A stretch of DNA of 34,843 nucleotides from a virus. The stretch covers positions 1 through 34,843 of the IMG/VR virus record IMGVR_UViG_3300040807_001229; one strand, 5' to 3'. The translations under genes and the position numbers were made by a program. Under the pieces are notes generated by a model that was not told the origin of the DNA, made no database searches, and saw nothing but the letters and a program-made list of their open reading frames with translations. Shown piece after piece: positions 6,832-12,840 of the stretch. The number at the start of each line of letters is the position of its first letter. Positions within the stretch are counted from its first letter, which is position 1.

Positions 6832-7589
6832 GTGTTTTCTCCAAGCGGGCTAGGTCCATCGGTTTCCTTTTGATAGAACCAACCTGTTAATGTATAGCGG
6901 GGATGATCCGCCGCATAGCTGACAGGACTAATAAAGTGCTTGTTTATCCTATCTTTAATTGTAGCACTAACATCCATTAATAGCAAGCGATTACCAAAAG
7001 GTTCTACACTTGTTTTAATAGTGTGCTCATCGTCGTTCATTATACATAGTTGTCCGCCCCAATGCGTTTCCCATGTATCATTTAGGTAGAATATATATGC
7101 CATCCATCGTCTAGGATCATGGTGTGCCTTTAGCCAACTTGTGTGATCATATGCACTGTATGTGGGCTGATGTGTGTACATATTCGTAAAACTACTAACA
7201 TACTCTGCTACATCCATAAAACTAGTATCAGGCTTACCTAACTGGTAATCTTCTACACAAACTCTTGTGAACTCTGTAGTTAGTGGATGGTCTATAAAAA
7301 CACAATCCTCATCTTTAAGAATCCATTTAGCCATATGCCAGTAGCCAAAAGTACCTTGTGCGCCATGTTTGTATTCATCACGCAGAGCCGCTTCATCTAT
7401 ATTAGCAAGTTTTTCAGGTGATATCTTTTGGTGGCTAGTGTGTATGCATCCCCAACGTCCATAGTCGATCTGTTTAACAGCATCATAGATTTCTGTTATA
7501 TACTCGTCTTGGAGTACATTGTCTATAATGCAGAATCTATTCTCTGCAAAATCCTTCCGTGCTTGATCTAGATTATCAGTATTAAACAC
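6828..7589 (-). CDS. 2-oxoglutarate/Fe(II)-dependent oxygenase
   Basis: The 253-residue product has features of the prolyl-4-hydroxylase-like branch of the 2OG-Fe(II) oxygenases. These are HHD at residues 156-158 (HxD), a beta strand MAYIFYLND, a GGQL turn, a second His at 218 and Arg231 in RYTLTGWFY for 2-oxoglutarate. Such enzymes hydroxylate proteins, nucleic acids or small molecules. T4-like marine phages often carry them, mostly without known substrates. It starts at a GTG that overlaps the endolysin stop as TAGTG, so translation is coupled. The likely substrate is unknown. Confidence 0.85.
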   Translation of the reverse strand: MFNTDNLDQARKDFAENRFCIIDNVLQDEYITEIYDAVKQIDYGRWGCIHTSHQKISPEKLANIDEAALRDEYKHGAQGTFGYWHMAKWILKDEDCVFIDHPLTTEFTRVCVEDYQLGKPDTSFMDVAEYVSSFTNMYTHQPTYSAYDHTSWLKAHHDPRRWMAYIFYLNDTWETHWGGQLCIMNDDEHTIKTSVEPFGNRLLLMDVSATIKDRINKHFISPVSYAADHPRYTLTGWFYQKETDGPSPLGENT

Positions 7590-8305
7590 TAGTTCTCTCT
7601 GTAAAAAATATGGTCGTCAATCTTAGTTATCAGACGCATACTTTTACGCCAATGAGGACTGACATAATCTGCATGGTAATGTGTAGCACCTTCTACCATG
7701 CCGTTCCATTTGTCAAACGCTAAGATCTGATATGCTACATCTTCAGCAAGTTTCCAACTAACACTTTGCTTGTTAGCAGGAGGATCTGTCTTGCCGTCAC
7801 AATACCAACTAAACTGGCATTTGTGGCGAACAGGATAATATTCTCTTTTATTATCGTCCACATCCTTACCACGAGTTTTCCAACTCTCACGATGTGGTCC
7901 TTCGTAGATAACTTCACAAGGGCTACCAGGATAGCGCCTATCCTTTACACGGTTAATAACCACACGACCAACAGCAATCATACCAGCAACGCTTTGATTA
8001 CTTGCTTCGCGGTACATGTTAAGTGCCATGCAGTATTGTTCTTCTTTGTCTATTTTAACATTAGTTGGCTGTTTTGGTAGATAGACAATACGTGTTTTAG
8101 TGGTAGGAACTTCTTTAATTACTACCTTTTCAACTACAGTGGGTACTTCTACCTCCTTGACCACAACCTTGTCTATAGGTACAAGTTTTTCAACTGTCTT
8201 TTCAACTTCAACAACTTGAATCTCTGTGCGTGGTTCACCGCCGTAGTAGTATGACACTACGCCAGCCATAAATCCAATAATCAACAACCCAGCTCTAGGT
8301 CCCAT
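7589..8305 (-). CDS. Endolysin, SleB-type cell wall hydrolase with N-terminal anchor
   Basis: The C-terminal half of this 238-residue protein matches SleB-type cell wall hydrolases (Hydrolase_2): YCMALNMYREASNQSVAG, with a likely catalytic Glu about residue 100, then VGRVVINRV, CQFSWYCDG and ATHYHADYVSPHW. These act on peptidoglycan glycan strands. An N-terminal hydrophobic segment (AGLLIIGFMAGVVSYYYG) and a Val/Glu/Lys stalk (residues 27-75) suggest a signal-anchor endolysin tethered to the inner membrane. The ATG at 8305 has GGAGG six bases upstream; the ATG at 8317 contains that ribosome site in its codons, so 8305 is preferred. Confidence 0.85.
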   Translation of the reverse strand: MGPRAGLLIIGFMAGVVSYYYGGEPRTEIQVVEVEKTVEKLVPIDKVVVKEVEVPTVVEKVVIKEVPTTKTRIVYLPKQPTNVKIDKEEQYCMALNMYREASNQSVAGMIAVGRVVINRVKDRRYPGSPCEVIYEGPHRESWKTRGKDVDDNKREYYPVRHKCQFSWYCDGKTDPPANKQSVSWKLAEDVAYQILAFDKWNGMVEGATHYHADYVSPHWRKSMRLITKIDDHIFYREN

Positions 8306-8335
8306 TGGAACCTCCATACTAGTTAACTTTATACT

Positions 8336-8363
8336 ATAATAACATGAGTTGCGTGGTTGTCAA
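8336..8363 (-). promoter_or_regulatory. Sigma-70-type extended -10 promoter
   Basis: The minus strand has TTGACA (8363-8358), a 16-base spacer ending in TGT, and TATTAT (8341-8336). TTGA includes the stop codon of the holin-like gene. It would drive endolysin and oxygenase. Confidence 0.8.
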
Positions 8364-8713
8364 CCGTTAATCAGTTTATCGTACTCTGCTTTCTTGAATA
8401 CTTTTTCAAATAAGATTGCCAAAACCATAGCACCTACGCCTGTTACTAAGTGTTCTGCTGGGAAGTGGTCTGAGTGTATTATTGCGTCAGCTATTGCTGT
8501 AAATGCACCAGTTAGAAATATTCCTAGCCATTTGTTGTTCAAAGGAAGGAAACTTGCGGCAAGCATCGCAAGACCTGTTAGGATACCTGTTTTGCTTGCC
8601 GTGATTGCGTGATCCAAAGTAAGAGCAGACAAGTCAGCTTGTACCATACAGACCATACAAGCGGTCCAGGCTTCGCCAAACTTTTCTGCAACTACTTTAA
8701 GTCTTTCTATCAT
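8360..8713 (-). CDS. Holin candidate, small multi-pass membrane protein
   Basis: This 117-residue protein has about three hydrophobic segments: residues 42-56 (TGILTGLAMLAASFLPL), 62-79 (LGIFLTGAFTAIADAII) and 91-106 (TGVGAMVLAILFEKVF). A charged N-terminus and a short charged tail frame them. The size, topology and position directly upstream of the endolysin fit a phage holin. It starts with ATGA overlap with the nuclease gene. Holins vary greatly in sequence, so the call is by context and topology. Confidence 0.65.
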   Translation of the reverse strand: MIERLKVVAEKFGEAWTACMVCMVQADLSALTLDHAITASKTGILTGLAMLAASFLPLNNKWLGIFLTGAFTAIADAIIHSDHFPAEHLVTGVGAMVLAILFEKVFKKAEYDKLING

Positions 8714-9177
8714 TTGCCTTCCATTAGTGCCACTGCTTCGTCGTATTCTGCTTGATCTACGATGCCTTCACGTAGCAGTTTTTGTCTGTTAACCATATGC
8801 TTGCCTTGAATTTCTTCTTTGCTTCCACCAAAGTATGCTACGCAATGTCCTTCTGCAATCATTACCTCTGTAACCATGCGACCATCCTCTGCAACAAAGT
8901 CACCTAAGATACGACCAAACTTGCCTTTCATATCCTCGCCATCTTTGTTTACTTGTGTCTTAAGGATTGCTTGTTTTCCTAACAAGGATTTTAGCCTAGC
9001 CTTAGCAGCAAGTCCAAACTTTTTTTCTACTTTGTCGCTTGTGCGGGATTCTGGTGTGTCGATGCCCATAATACGGACACGTTCGTCTTTTAGCCATACG
9101 CCAAAGCCTAAGTCGATGTCAACATCTACAGTGTCTCCATCTACAACTTTGACGACATTTACTCGATATTCATACAT
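8710..9177 (-). CDS. Staphylococcal-nuclease-like (SNase) nuclease
   Basis: The 155-residue protein begins like SNase: VVKVVDGDTVDVDIDLGFG at residues 8-26, VRIMGIDTPES with Arg35, Asp40, Thr41 and Glu43, and GKFGRILGDF with Arg89. These match the calcium-binding and catalytic residues of staphylococcal nuclease (there Arg35, Asp40, Thr41, Glu43, Arg87), which cuts DNA and RNA. There is no secretion signal. Related small nucleases are common in marine T4-like phages and may degrade host DNA. GAGGAG precedes the ATG, and an ATAAATA element lies about 25 bases upstream. Confidence 0.9.
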   Translation of the reverse strand: MYEYRVNVVKVVDGDTVDVDIDLGFGVWLKDERVRIMGIDTPESRTSDKVEKKFGLAAKARLKSLLGKQAILKTQVNKDGEDMKGKFGRILGDFVAEDGRMVTEVMIAEGHCVAYFGGSKEEIQGKHMVNRQKLLREGIVDQAEYDEAVALMEGK

Positions 9178-9199
9178 AATCGATACTCCTCTTCAGGAA

Positions 9200-9206
9200 T
9201 ATTTAT
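9200..9206 (-). promoter_or_regulatory. Candidate T4-like late promoter (ATAAATA)
   Basis: The minus strand reads TCGATAAATATTCC, about 25 bases before the nuclease ATG, with GAGGAG between. It is in the gap after the small basic gene. Confidence 0.5.
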
Positions 9207-9209
9207 CGA

Positions 9210-9371
9210 TTACCTAGTTCTACCTTGTCCGCGATACTTTTTGAAACTTGCACGTACACGTTTGTTTTTAGGTTTGGACATTTTACTCTGTCCGATGCTT
9301 GTACGCTTTTTTGTACCCTGCCTGTTGAGTGTAAGTTTAGTGTTACCACTAGTTGCTTTTCTTAATGCCAT
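9210..9371 (-). CDS. Short very basic protein, 53 residues
   Basis: An ATG at 9371 with a strong AAAGGAGG upstream opens a 53-codon frame. The product starts MALRKATSGNTKLTLNRQG and ends FKKYRGQGRTR, with Lys and Arg making up about a third of it and no acidic residues. Small polycationic proteins like this may bind nucleic acid, for example DNA in the capsid. It is not homologous to anything I recognise. The strong ribosome site and upstream ATAAATA element support a real gene. Confidence 0.75.
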   Translation of the reverse strand: MALRKATSGNTKLTLNRQGTKKRTSIGQSKMSKPKNKRVRASFKKYRGQGRTR

Positions 9372-9395
9372 AGTCGATCCTCCTTTAGGACAGAC

Positions 9396-9402
9396 TATTT
9401 AT
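9396..9402 (-). promoter_or_regulatory. Candidate T4-like late promoter (ATAAATA)
   Basis: The minus strand reads GTAATAAATAGTCTG, about 25 bases before the ATG at 9371, leaving a leader with AAAGGAGG. It overlaps the stop of the upstream gene. Confidence 0.55.
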
Positions 9403-9602
9403 TACTTACTGTGTGGAGGCATCCTTGATTCAACAAACCATACATGTTCACGACGAACTGGATGATACTTACGCATACGTAACTTCTTACCTTCACGTAG
9501 CTGGCTTACTGTCTTTGGATGAACAAAATGAAACGTAGCATTGCTGCGCTGTTCATCCTCCGGAATCATCCAGACTTTATTATTATTGTTTTTCTTTGCC
9601 AC
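9402..9602 (-). CDS. Small phage protein of unknown function
   Basis: A 66-residue product starting at GTG 9602 (MAKKNNNNKVWMIPEDE...) and ending ESRMPPHSK. The GTG overlaps the upstream stop as TAGTG, which fits the coupling seen across the window better than the TTG start at 9641. It is basic and contains two similar HP dipeptide turns (FVHPKTV, KYHPVRR). No domain recognised. Confidence 0.55.
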   Translation of the reverse strand: MAKKNNNNKVWMIPEDEQRSNATFHFVHPKTVSQLREGKKLRMRKYHPVRREHVWFVESRMPPHSK

Positions 9603-9877
9603 TAGCCAGAACTCTTCATAGTATATTTGCCAGTCTTCCAAACTTCACTGGCTGGTACACGGATAAAACGCTTGTTGGTTTCGTTCTTATTTGGATTTTC
9701 AATAGTAAGCATTACACGCTTGCCTTTTAGAAAAGCATTTCTTTGATTAATTGCACGTTCAACTGAACGGTTCTTAACGTAGTCTTTACGGCATGCCTTC
9801 TTTAACCAACGTGACACATTGTTATGCTCGCCTTTTGAAGTATAGTGCTTACCGCTGCTCTTCTTGCCTTTTGCCAT
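9602..9877 (-). CDS. Small basic phage protein of unknown function
   Basis: The 91-residue Lys/Arg-rich protein starts MAKGKKSSGKHYTSKGEHNN and contains a helix (WLKKACRKDYVKNRSVERAI) and a beta-type segment (RVMLTIENPNKNETNKRFI). AAAGGAAAA precedes its ATG, which overlaps the lipoprotein gene by 29 bases. A nucleic-acid-binding or virion role is possible but not shown. Confidence 0.65.
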   Translation of the reverse strand: MAKGKKSSGKHYTSKGEHNNVSRWLKKACRKDYVKNRSVERAINQRNAFLKGKRVMLTIENPNKNETNKRFIRVPASEVWKTGKYTMKSSG

Positions 9878-10124
9878 TAGTTTGATTTTCCTTTTCTAAA
9901 AGTTCTTTGCATACGTTTTCGTTAACTTTGAAAACATTTTTAAGTGTGCAATCTTTGCCTGTGATATCACTAACAACCTTGTCAGCAATACCTTTTCCTG
10001 TTTCTGCTTCAACTATACCGTCTGCTGCCCAGCTTCCTACAGTTCCAAGTAATTCTACGGCAGTAATACTAGCACAGCCTGGAGGTATTGTTAATAACAA
10101 CATCAACATTATAACTTTTTTCAT
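9849..10124 (-). CDS. Small lipoprotein
   Basis: The 91-residue protein starts MKKVIMLMLLLTIPPGCAS, a lipoprotein signal peptide with the lipidated Cys at 17. The mature part contains GSWAADGIVEAETGKGIADK and ends in a charged tail, with two more Cys (KDCTLKN, ENVCKEL). The motif pair TGKDC...VC resembles small lipoproteins of alphaproteobacteria. Placed in the lysis and late region, it could be an outer-membrane spanin-like partner, but the usual overlapping spanin gene is absent. Function uncertain. Confidence 0.7.
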   Translation of the reverse strand: MKKVIMLMLLLTIPPGCASITAVELLGTVGSWAADGIVEAETGKGIADKVVSDITGKDCTLKNVFKVNENVCKELLEKENQTNGKRQEEQR

Positions 10125-10153
10125 CGACTGTGTCTACTTTCTTGCTCCTCAAC

Positions 10154-10160
10154 TATTTAT
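10154..10160 (-). promoter_or_regulatory. Candidate T4-like late promoter (ATAAATA)
   Basis: The minus strand reads AAAATAAATAGTTGAGGAGC, about 30 bases before the lipoprotein ATG. It lies directly after the tmRNA terminator, where a new promoter would be needed. Confidence 0.55.
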
Positions 10161-10167
10161 TTTTAGC

Positions 10168-10193
10168 AAAAAAAATGCAACCATTTCTGTTGC
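10168..10193 (-). terminator. Rho-independent terminator of the tmRNA gene
   Basis: On the minus strand GCAAC (10193-10189) pairs with GTTGC (10181-10177) across AGAAATG, and a run of eight T follows. It lies directly after the last tmRNA pseudoknot-like hairpin. Confidence 0.75.
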
Positions 10194-10349
10194 TAGGTAG
10201 GTTGCCCACCCCATGAGATTATGCTGCTAGAGCAAAATCCTCAGATGCTACATTATCGTTAGCATTTATTGTTTTTTGCTGATTTACGGTCTCGCCTACC
10301 GGTAACTCCACTTCGCTATACAACGCCAATCGATACCTAGTTCGCCCCC
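10194..10349 (-). ncRNA. ssrA: tmRNA coding piece (tRNA-like 5' half and tag)
   Basis: It starts with the acceptor-stem strand GGGGGCG at 10349, then AACTAGGTATCGATTGGC, the D-region part of the tRNA-like domain. Upstream of the resume codon is an A-rich stretch (AGCAAAAAACAATAAAT), as in other tmRNAs. It ends with the hairpin 10210-10196 before the terminator. The 3' end is an estimate. Confidence 0.85.
10219..10263 (-). other. tmRNA proteolysis tag reading frame
   Basis: The frame starts at the resume codon GCT (10263) and encodes ANDNVASEDFALAA, followed by TAA. The ANDN start matches tags of alphaproteobacteria and the ALAA end is the type recognised by ClpXP and ClpAP proteases. Confidence 0.92.
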
Positions 10350-10480
10350 CTCAGAAACACACGAATAAGTAATGGCCCAAATCTATAACTTTTATAAGGA
10401 TTTCCACTATTTAATTTAAATTCGCCCCATTGAAAAGGAGTTCCTTTAAACCAACTAATCCAATGCCAATCCCAATTCAT
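10337..10480 (-). CDS. 47-codon ORF inside the intervening segment of the permuted tmRNA
   Basis: An ATG at 10480, with GAGG five bases upstream, opens a 47-codon frame covering almost the whole segment between the tmRNA pieces. It stops at a TAG (10339-10337) inside the mature coding piece. The product starts MNWDWHWISWFKGTPFQWGE and has five Trp and many aromatic and Gly residues, unlike random translation of this AT-rich DNA; it ends LLIRVFLRGAN. No family was recognised. If translated, ribosomes would read through the acceptor-stem strand of the precursor, so translation and tmRNA maturation could affect each other. Alternatively the frame is open by chance. Confidence 0.5.
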   Translation of the reverse strand: MNWDWHWISWFKGTPFQWGEFKLNSGNPYKSYRFGPLLIRVFLRGAN

Positions 10481-10498
10481 TATATCCTCATGTGTTTA

Positions 10499-10572
10499 TG
10501 GTGGAGGCGCCGGGATTCGCACCCGGGTCTTGTTCGCCTTTTGCTTGGCTTCAACGTTACAATACTATTTAA
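10499..10572 (-). ncRNA. ssrA: tmRNA acceptor piece (T-arm and CCA end)
   Basis: The 3' end is an encoded ACCA at 10502-10499. Upstream are the 7-base acceptor strand and a perfect 5-bp T-stem. The T-loop reads TGCGAAT, with G where the usual T55 sits. The 5' end near 10570 is estimated from the candidate promoter. Confidence 0.85.
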
Positions 10573-10595
10573 CTATATTTTAGGAGATTTGTCAA
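10567..10595 (-). promoter_or_regulatory. Candidate sigma-70 promoter of the tmRNA
   Basis: The minus strand has a perfect -35 TTGACA (10595-10590), then a weak -10 TTAAAT (10572-10567) at 17 bases. It overlaps the end of the upstream small gene. The -10 match is only four of six. Confidence 0.45.
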
Positions 10596-10596
10596 C

Positions 10597-10746
10597 TTAT
10601 TCTTTATCGTGATCACAAAGCATTTGGGTTGCTTTGTCTGTCCAAATGTCCGGAAAAATACCATGGACAACAAGGACAAAGGCTATACAAAATGCTCTAC
10701 GCATATGGGCGAAATATGTATAGCCCGTTTCTTTCAAATGTTTCAT
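10597..10746 (-). CDS. DUF6356-like small membrane-associated protein, 49 residues
   Basis: A short frame starts at an ATG (10746) three bases past the stop of the large structural gene. The product begins MKHLKETGYTYFAHMRRAFC, continues with a hydrophobic stretch (IAFVLVVHGIFPDIW) and ends in a polar tail. The pattern HLKET..YF.HMRRA...HGIFP resembles the small family DUF6356, found in phages and Proteobacteria, as recalled. Function unknown. Its 3' codons carry the -35 box of the tmRNA promoter, so it was missed by a size cut-off, not by lack of signal. Confidence 0.75.
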   Translation of the reverse strand: MKHLKETGYTYFAHMRRAFCIAFVLVVHGIFPDIWTDKATQMLCDHDKE

Positions 10747-10748
10747 AC

Positions 10749-12542
10749 TTAAATTAATTCAAATTCCTCTAGATTTTCTGAACGCCAACGAATATTGTAT
10801 GTATCTGCGGCGTTTCTGTTTTTGTTTTCTGCTGTAAATGCACGCCAGTATTCTCCAAACTTGTCGCCATTTTGAACAGCTTGGTCTTGCATACCTTCTA
10901 CAATCTGTATAATATCTGAACGAGCCGATCTAGATTGGTGATTGGTAACAAAGTGATAGGCGTTTTCTTTTGCTTCGTCGCGAAGATCTAGTCTGAGGTC
11001 TGTCCTGCCTGCAAACTGTTGTTCATCATAAACTTGCTTTAGTATTGGAGTATAAGCTGCACTAGCTACAGCTGACTCTGTTGGATATGCACTAGCTATT
11101 GCTGCTATCGCACTATTGATTTGATCTTGTTTGTTTTGAACAAAACTATCCAAATCTGTATGCGTTGAGCTATCTTCTGGATCTTGATGCTCTGTACTTG
11201 CCCCAAAATCACCAGGCACATCTAAGTAATCGCCGTTAATGGCATTGGCGATCTGTCCGTAGAGAACGTTTACATCATCAAAAGCACCTTGTGCACTAAG
11301 ATTGTTTATAGCCTCTTCGTAATCTATAGCCTGTTGTCTGATACCAATACCGCCTAGTGTTCCCATCATGTCGCTTGATAAGATCGCCCCATTAGGACCG
11401 CTTCCTCCGAGGAAATCACTTGTTAGATTTGAAAGTGCAGTTGGATCGATAGTATCAGACGTGTTAATAATATTTGGAATGTCTACTGTGTTGAGACTAG
11501 TTAATAGTCCTCCAAGCTGTCCTGTATTTGAAATACTACCAAGCTCTACACTCTGTAAATGCTCGCCTAGTTGTTGGAAGTTATCAAATGGAATACTATC
11601 AAAACTAGCAGGCATAACTTTCGCCATATCTGTAAAGTCTGCTAAACTTTCCATTCCTTTAATGCTACTTCCTAGCATAGTTTGAGCATTGGCAATCATC
11701 TGTGGGTTTTGAATCATTCCTAGTGCATCTGTAAGTTCTGCATTAAATATAGGATTGCTAAGACTACTAATAGGTACGTCGCCAAGTCCAACTTCTTGTA
11801 GTGCATTACCTAAACCGCTAATCTCTAAGCCACCTGCTGAATTGATTTGTTGAATTAATTGTCCTGGATTGCCAAATTCTGTTAAGTTACCTACATTAAA
11901 TGCTGTTCCAAGACTGCCGAGTTCGCCTGCAAAATTTGGAATATCACCTACTACATTTGTAAGACTGCTCATACCGTTGGTCAACATACCTTGAACATCT
12001 CCAATGCTAGCGCCTAAGAAGTTTCCAAAGTCTCCTGTTGCGCCCCCAATTGGTAATGTTTTTGTGATACTGCTTACTGCTTGTCCAAACTGTTGTCCAA
12101 CTACACCTTTTAGTGTTCCTGCAACGCTTTGACTTACGTTGCTAAATGCTTCAACTCCGTTGAATGTTTGAAATGCTTGAATTGGCCCTGTGCCCATCAA
12201 ATTAGCTGCGTGAGAACCTAACCCTCCGGTTAATGTACTGCCAATGCTACTAAAGCTGCCGCCGGCGGCATTACTGAGAGCCCCTGACAGTGTGCCAGCG
12301 CCAAAATTACTAACGCCAGCTACTGAACTGAGATTACCTAAAACTCCATTTACTTCGGCAGCTGGATTAAGACTAGTCACTGCCTTCATGCTGCTGAGTG
12401 CGCTTAGTCCAGGTGCTGCACTAGCCAAACCACCAATTCTACTAGCGATGGCACCGCCCATATTGGCTAAGCCAGCGCCAGCTACTGCGCCGCCTAGTGC
12501 ACTCATGCCTAAATTACTTGCAACCGCAGCTATACAAACCAT
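10749..12542 (-). CDS. Large Ala/Gly/Ser-rich virion protein
   Basis: This 597-residue protein is low in complexity for its first 400 residues, with many Gly, Ser, Ala, Asn and Leu in irregular repeats (FSNVSQSV, LGSLGTAFNVGNL, ISNTGQLGGLLTS). The C-terminal 150 residues are charged and look like a folded domain (LRLDLRDEAKENAYHFVTNHQ, QDQAVQNGDKFGEYWRAF). It stands next to a PAAR gene, as similar proteins do in T4-like marine phages, and is likely part of the baseplate or spike region. The repetitive part may form an elongated or membrane-interacting fold. Structural role inferred from context. Confidence 0.75.
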   Translation of the reverse strand: MVCIAAVASNLGMSALGGAVAGAGLANMGGAIASRIGGLASAAPGLSALSSMKAVTSLNPAAEVNGVLGNLSSVAGVSNFGAGTLSGALSNAAGGSFSSIGSTLTGGLGSHAANLMGTGPIQAFQTFNGVEAFSNVSQSVAGTLKGVVGQQFGQAVSSITKTLPIGGATGDFGNFLGASIGDVQGMLTNGMSSLTNVVGDIPNFAGELGSLGTAFNVGNLTEFGNPGQLIQQINSAGGLEISGLGNALQEVGLGDVPISSLSNPIFNAELTDALGMIQNPQMIANAQTMLGSSIKGMESLADFTDMAKVMPASFDSIPFDNFQQLGEHLQSVELGSISNTGQLGGLLTSLNTVDIPNIINTSDTIDPTALSNLTSDFLGGSGPNGAILSSDMMGTLGGIGIRQQAIDYEEAINNLSAQGAFDDVNVLYGQIANAINGDYLDVPGDFGASTEHQDPEDSSTHTDLDSFVQNKQDQINSAIAAIASAYPTESAVASAAYTPILKQVYDEQQFAGRTDLRLDLRDEAKENAYHFVTNHQSRSARSDIIQIVEGMQDQAVQNGDKFGEYWRAFTAENKNRNAADTYNIRWRSENLEEFELI

Positions 12543-12551
12543 TCTACTCTC

Positions 12552-12836
12552 CTATGCAGCCGTACAGTTTGGAGAGCCTGTAGCTCTTGGATGACCGCAG
12601 GTATCAACATCTCCGATACGTAATGTTGGTATTCCGTTCATCGTAACCAATCTACTACCTGGATAAGCGGCTGTTGCACTACAATGAATAGGGGGTTTTG
12701 GACAAGGTTTATGAGGTGTAACTCTACTACCTTGTCTTGCTACTAATCTTCCATTAACAGTGATATTAGGATGGCCTTGTACTGCTACGCCGCCTGCACT
12801 ATTAATATCACCTACTCTTACTACCGGTCTTCCCAT
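12552..12836 (-). CDS. PAAR-domain spike-tip protein
   Basis: The 94-residue protein is a PAAR domain: GRPVVRVGDINSAGGVAVQG, then VNGRLVARQGSRVTPH and NGIPTLRIGDVDTCGHP. It contains conserved His and Cys (His22, His42, Cys52, Cys80, His82) that bind a metal at the tip in this family. PAAR proteins sharpen the spike of contractile tails and T6SS, and pierce the cell envelope. It fits the adjacent virion protein. The start is ATG at 12836, right after an ATAAATA element. Confidence 0.9.
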   Translation of the reverse strand: MGRPVVRVGDINSAGGVAVQGHPNITVNGRLVARQGSRVTPHKPCPKPPIHCSATAAYPGSRLVTMNGIPTLRIGDVDTCGHPRATGSPNCTAA

Positions 12837-12840
12837 AAAA

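Larger units (their letters stand above)
10194..10572 (-). ncRNA. ssrA: Circularly permuted two-piece tmRNA (ssrA)
   Basis: tmRNA rescues stalled ribosomes by adding a degradation tag to unfinished proteins. Here the two halves are in reversed order. First comes the acceptor piece, ending at 10499 with a T-arm (CCGGG-TGCGAAT-CCCGG, 10526-10510), the acceptor strand CGCCTCC (10509-10503) and ACCA. After a 149-base intervening segment comes the coding piece, which starts GGGGGCG at 10349. GGGGGCG and CGCCTCC form seven pairs with a G-U at the third position, the alanine identity mark. The tag frame (10263-10219) reads ANDNVASEDFALAA-stop. A GGTGGG-CAA-CCTACC hairpin (10210-10196) and a terminator follow. 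Permuted tmRNAs with ANDN tags are typical of alphaproteobacteria. The outer ends are approximate. Confidence 0.92.

Noticed and set aside
10499-10530. Ordinary tRNA gene
   Set aside because: The T-arm and CCA look tRNA-like, but there is no anticodon arm or D-arm upstream; the partner strand lies downstream beyond 10349 as part of a permuted tmRNA.
10430-10612. Plus-strand open frame of 60 codons across the tmRNA
   Set aside because: It crosses the acceptor piece of the tmRNA in the wrong direction and carries no protein-like pattern.
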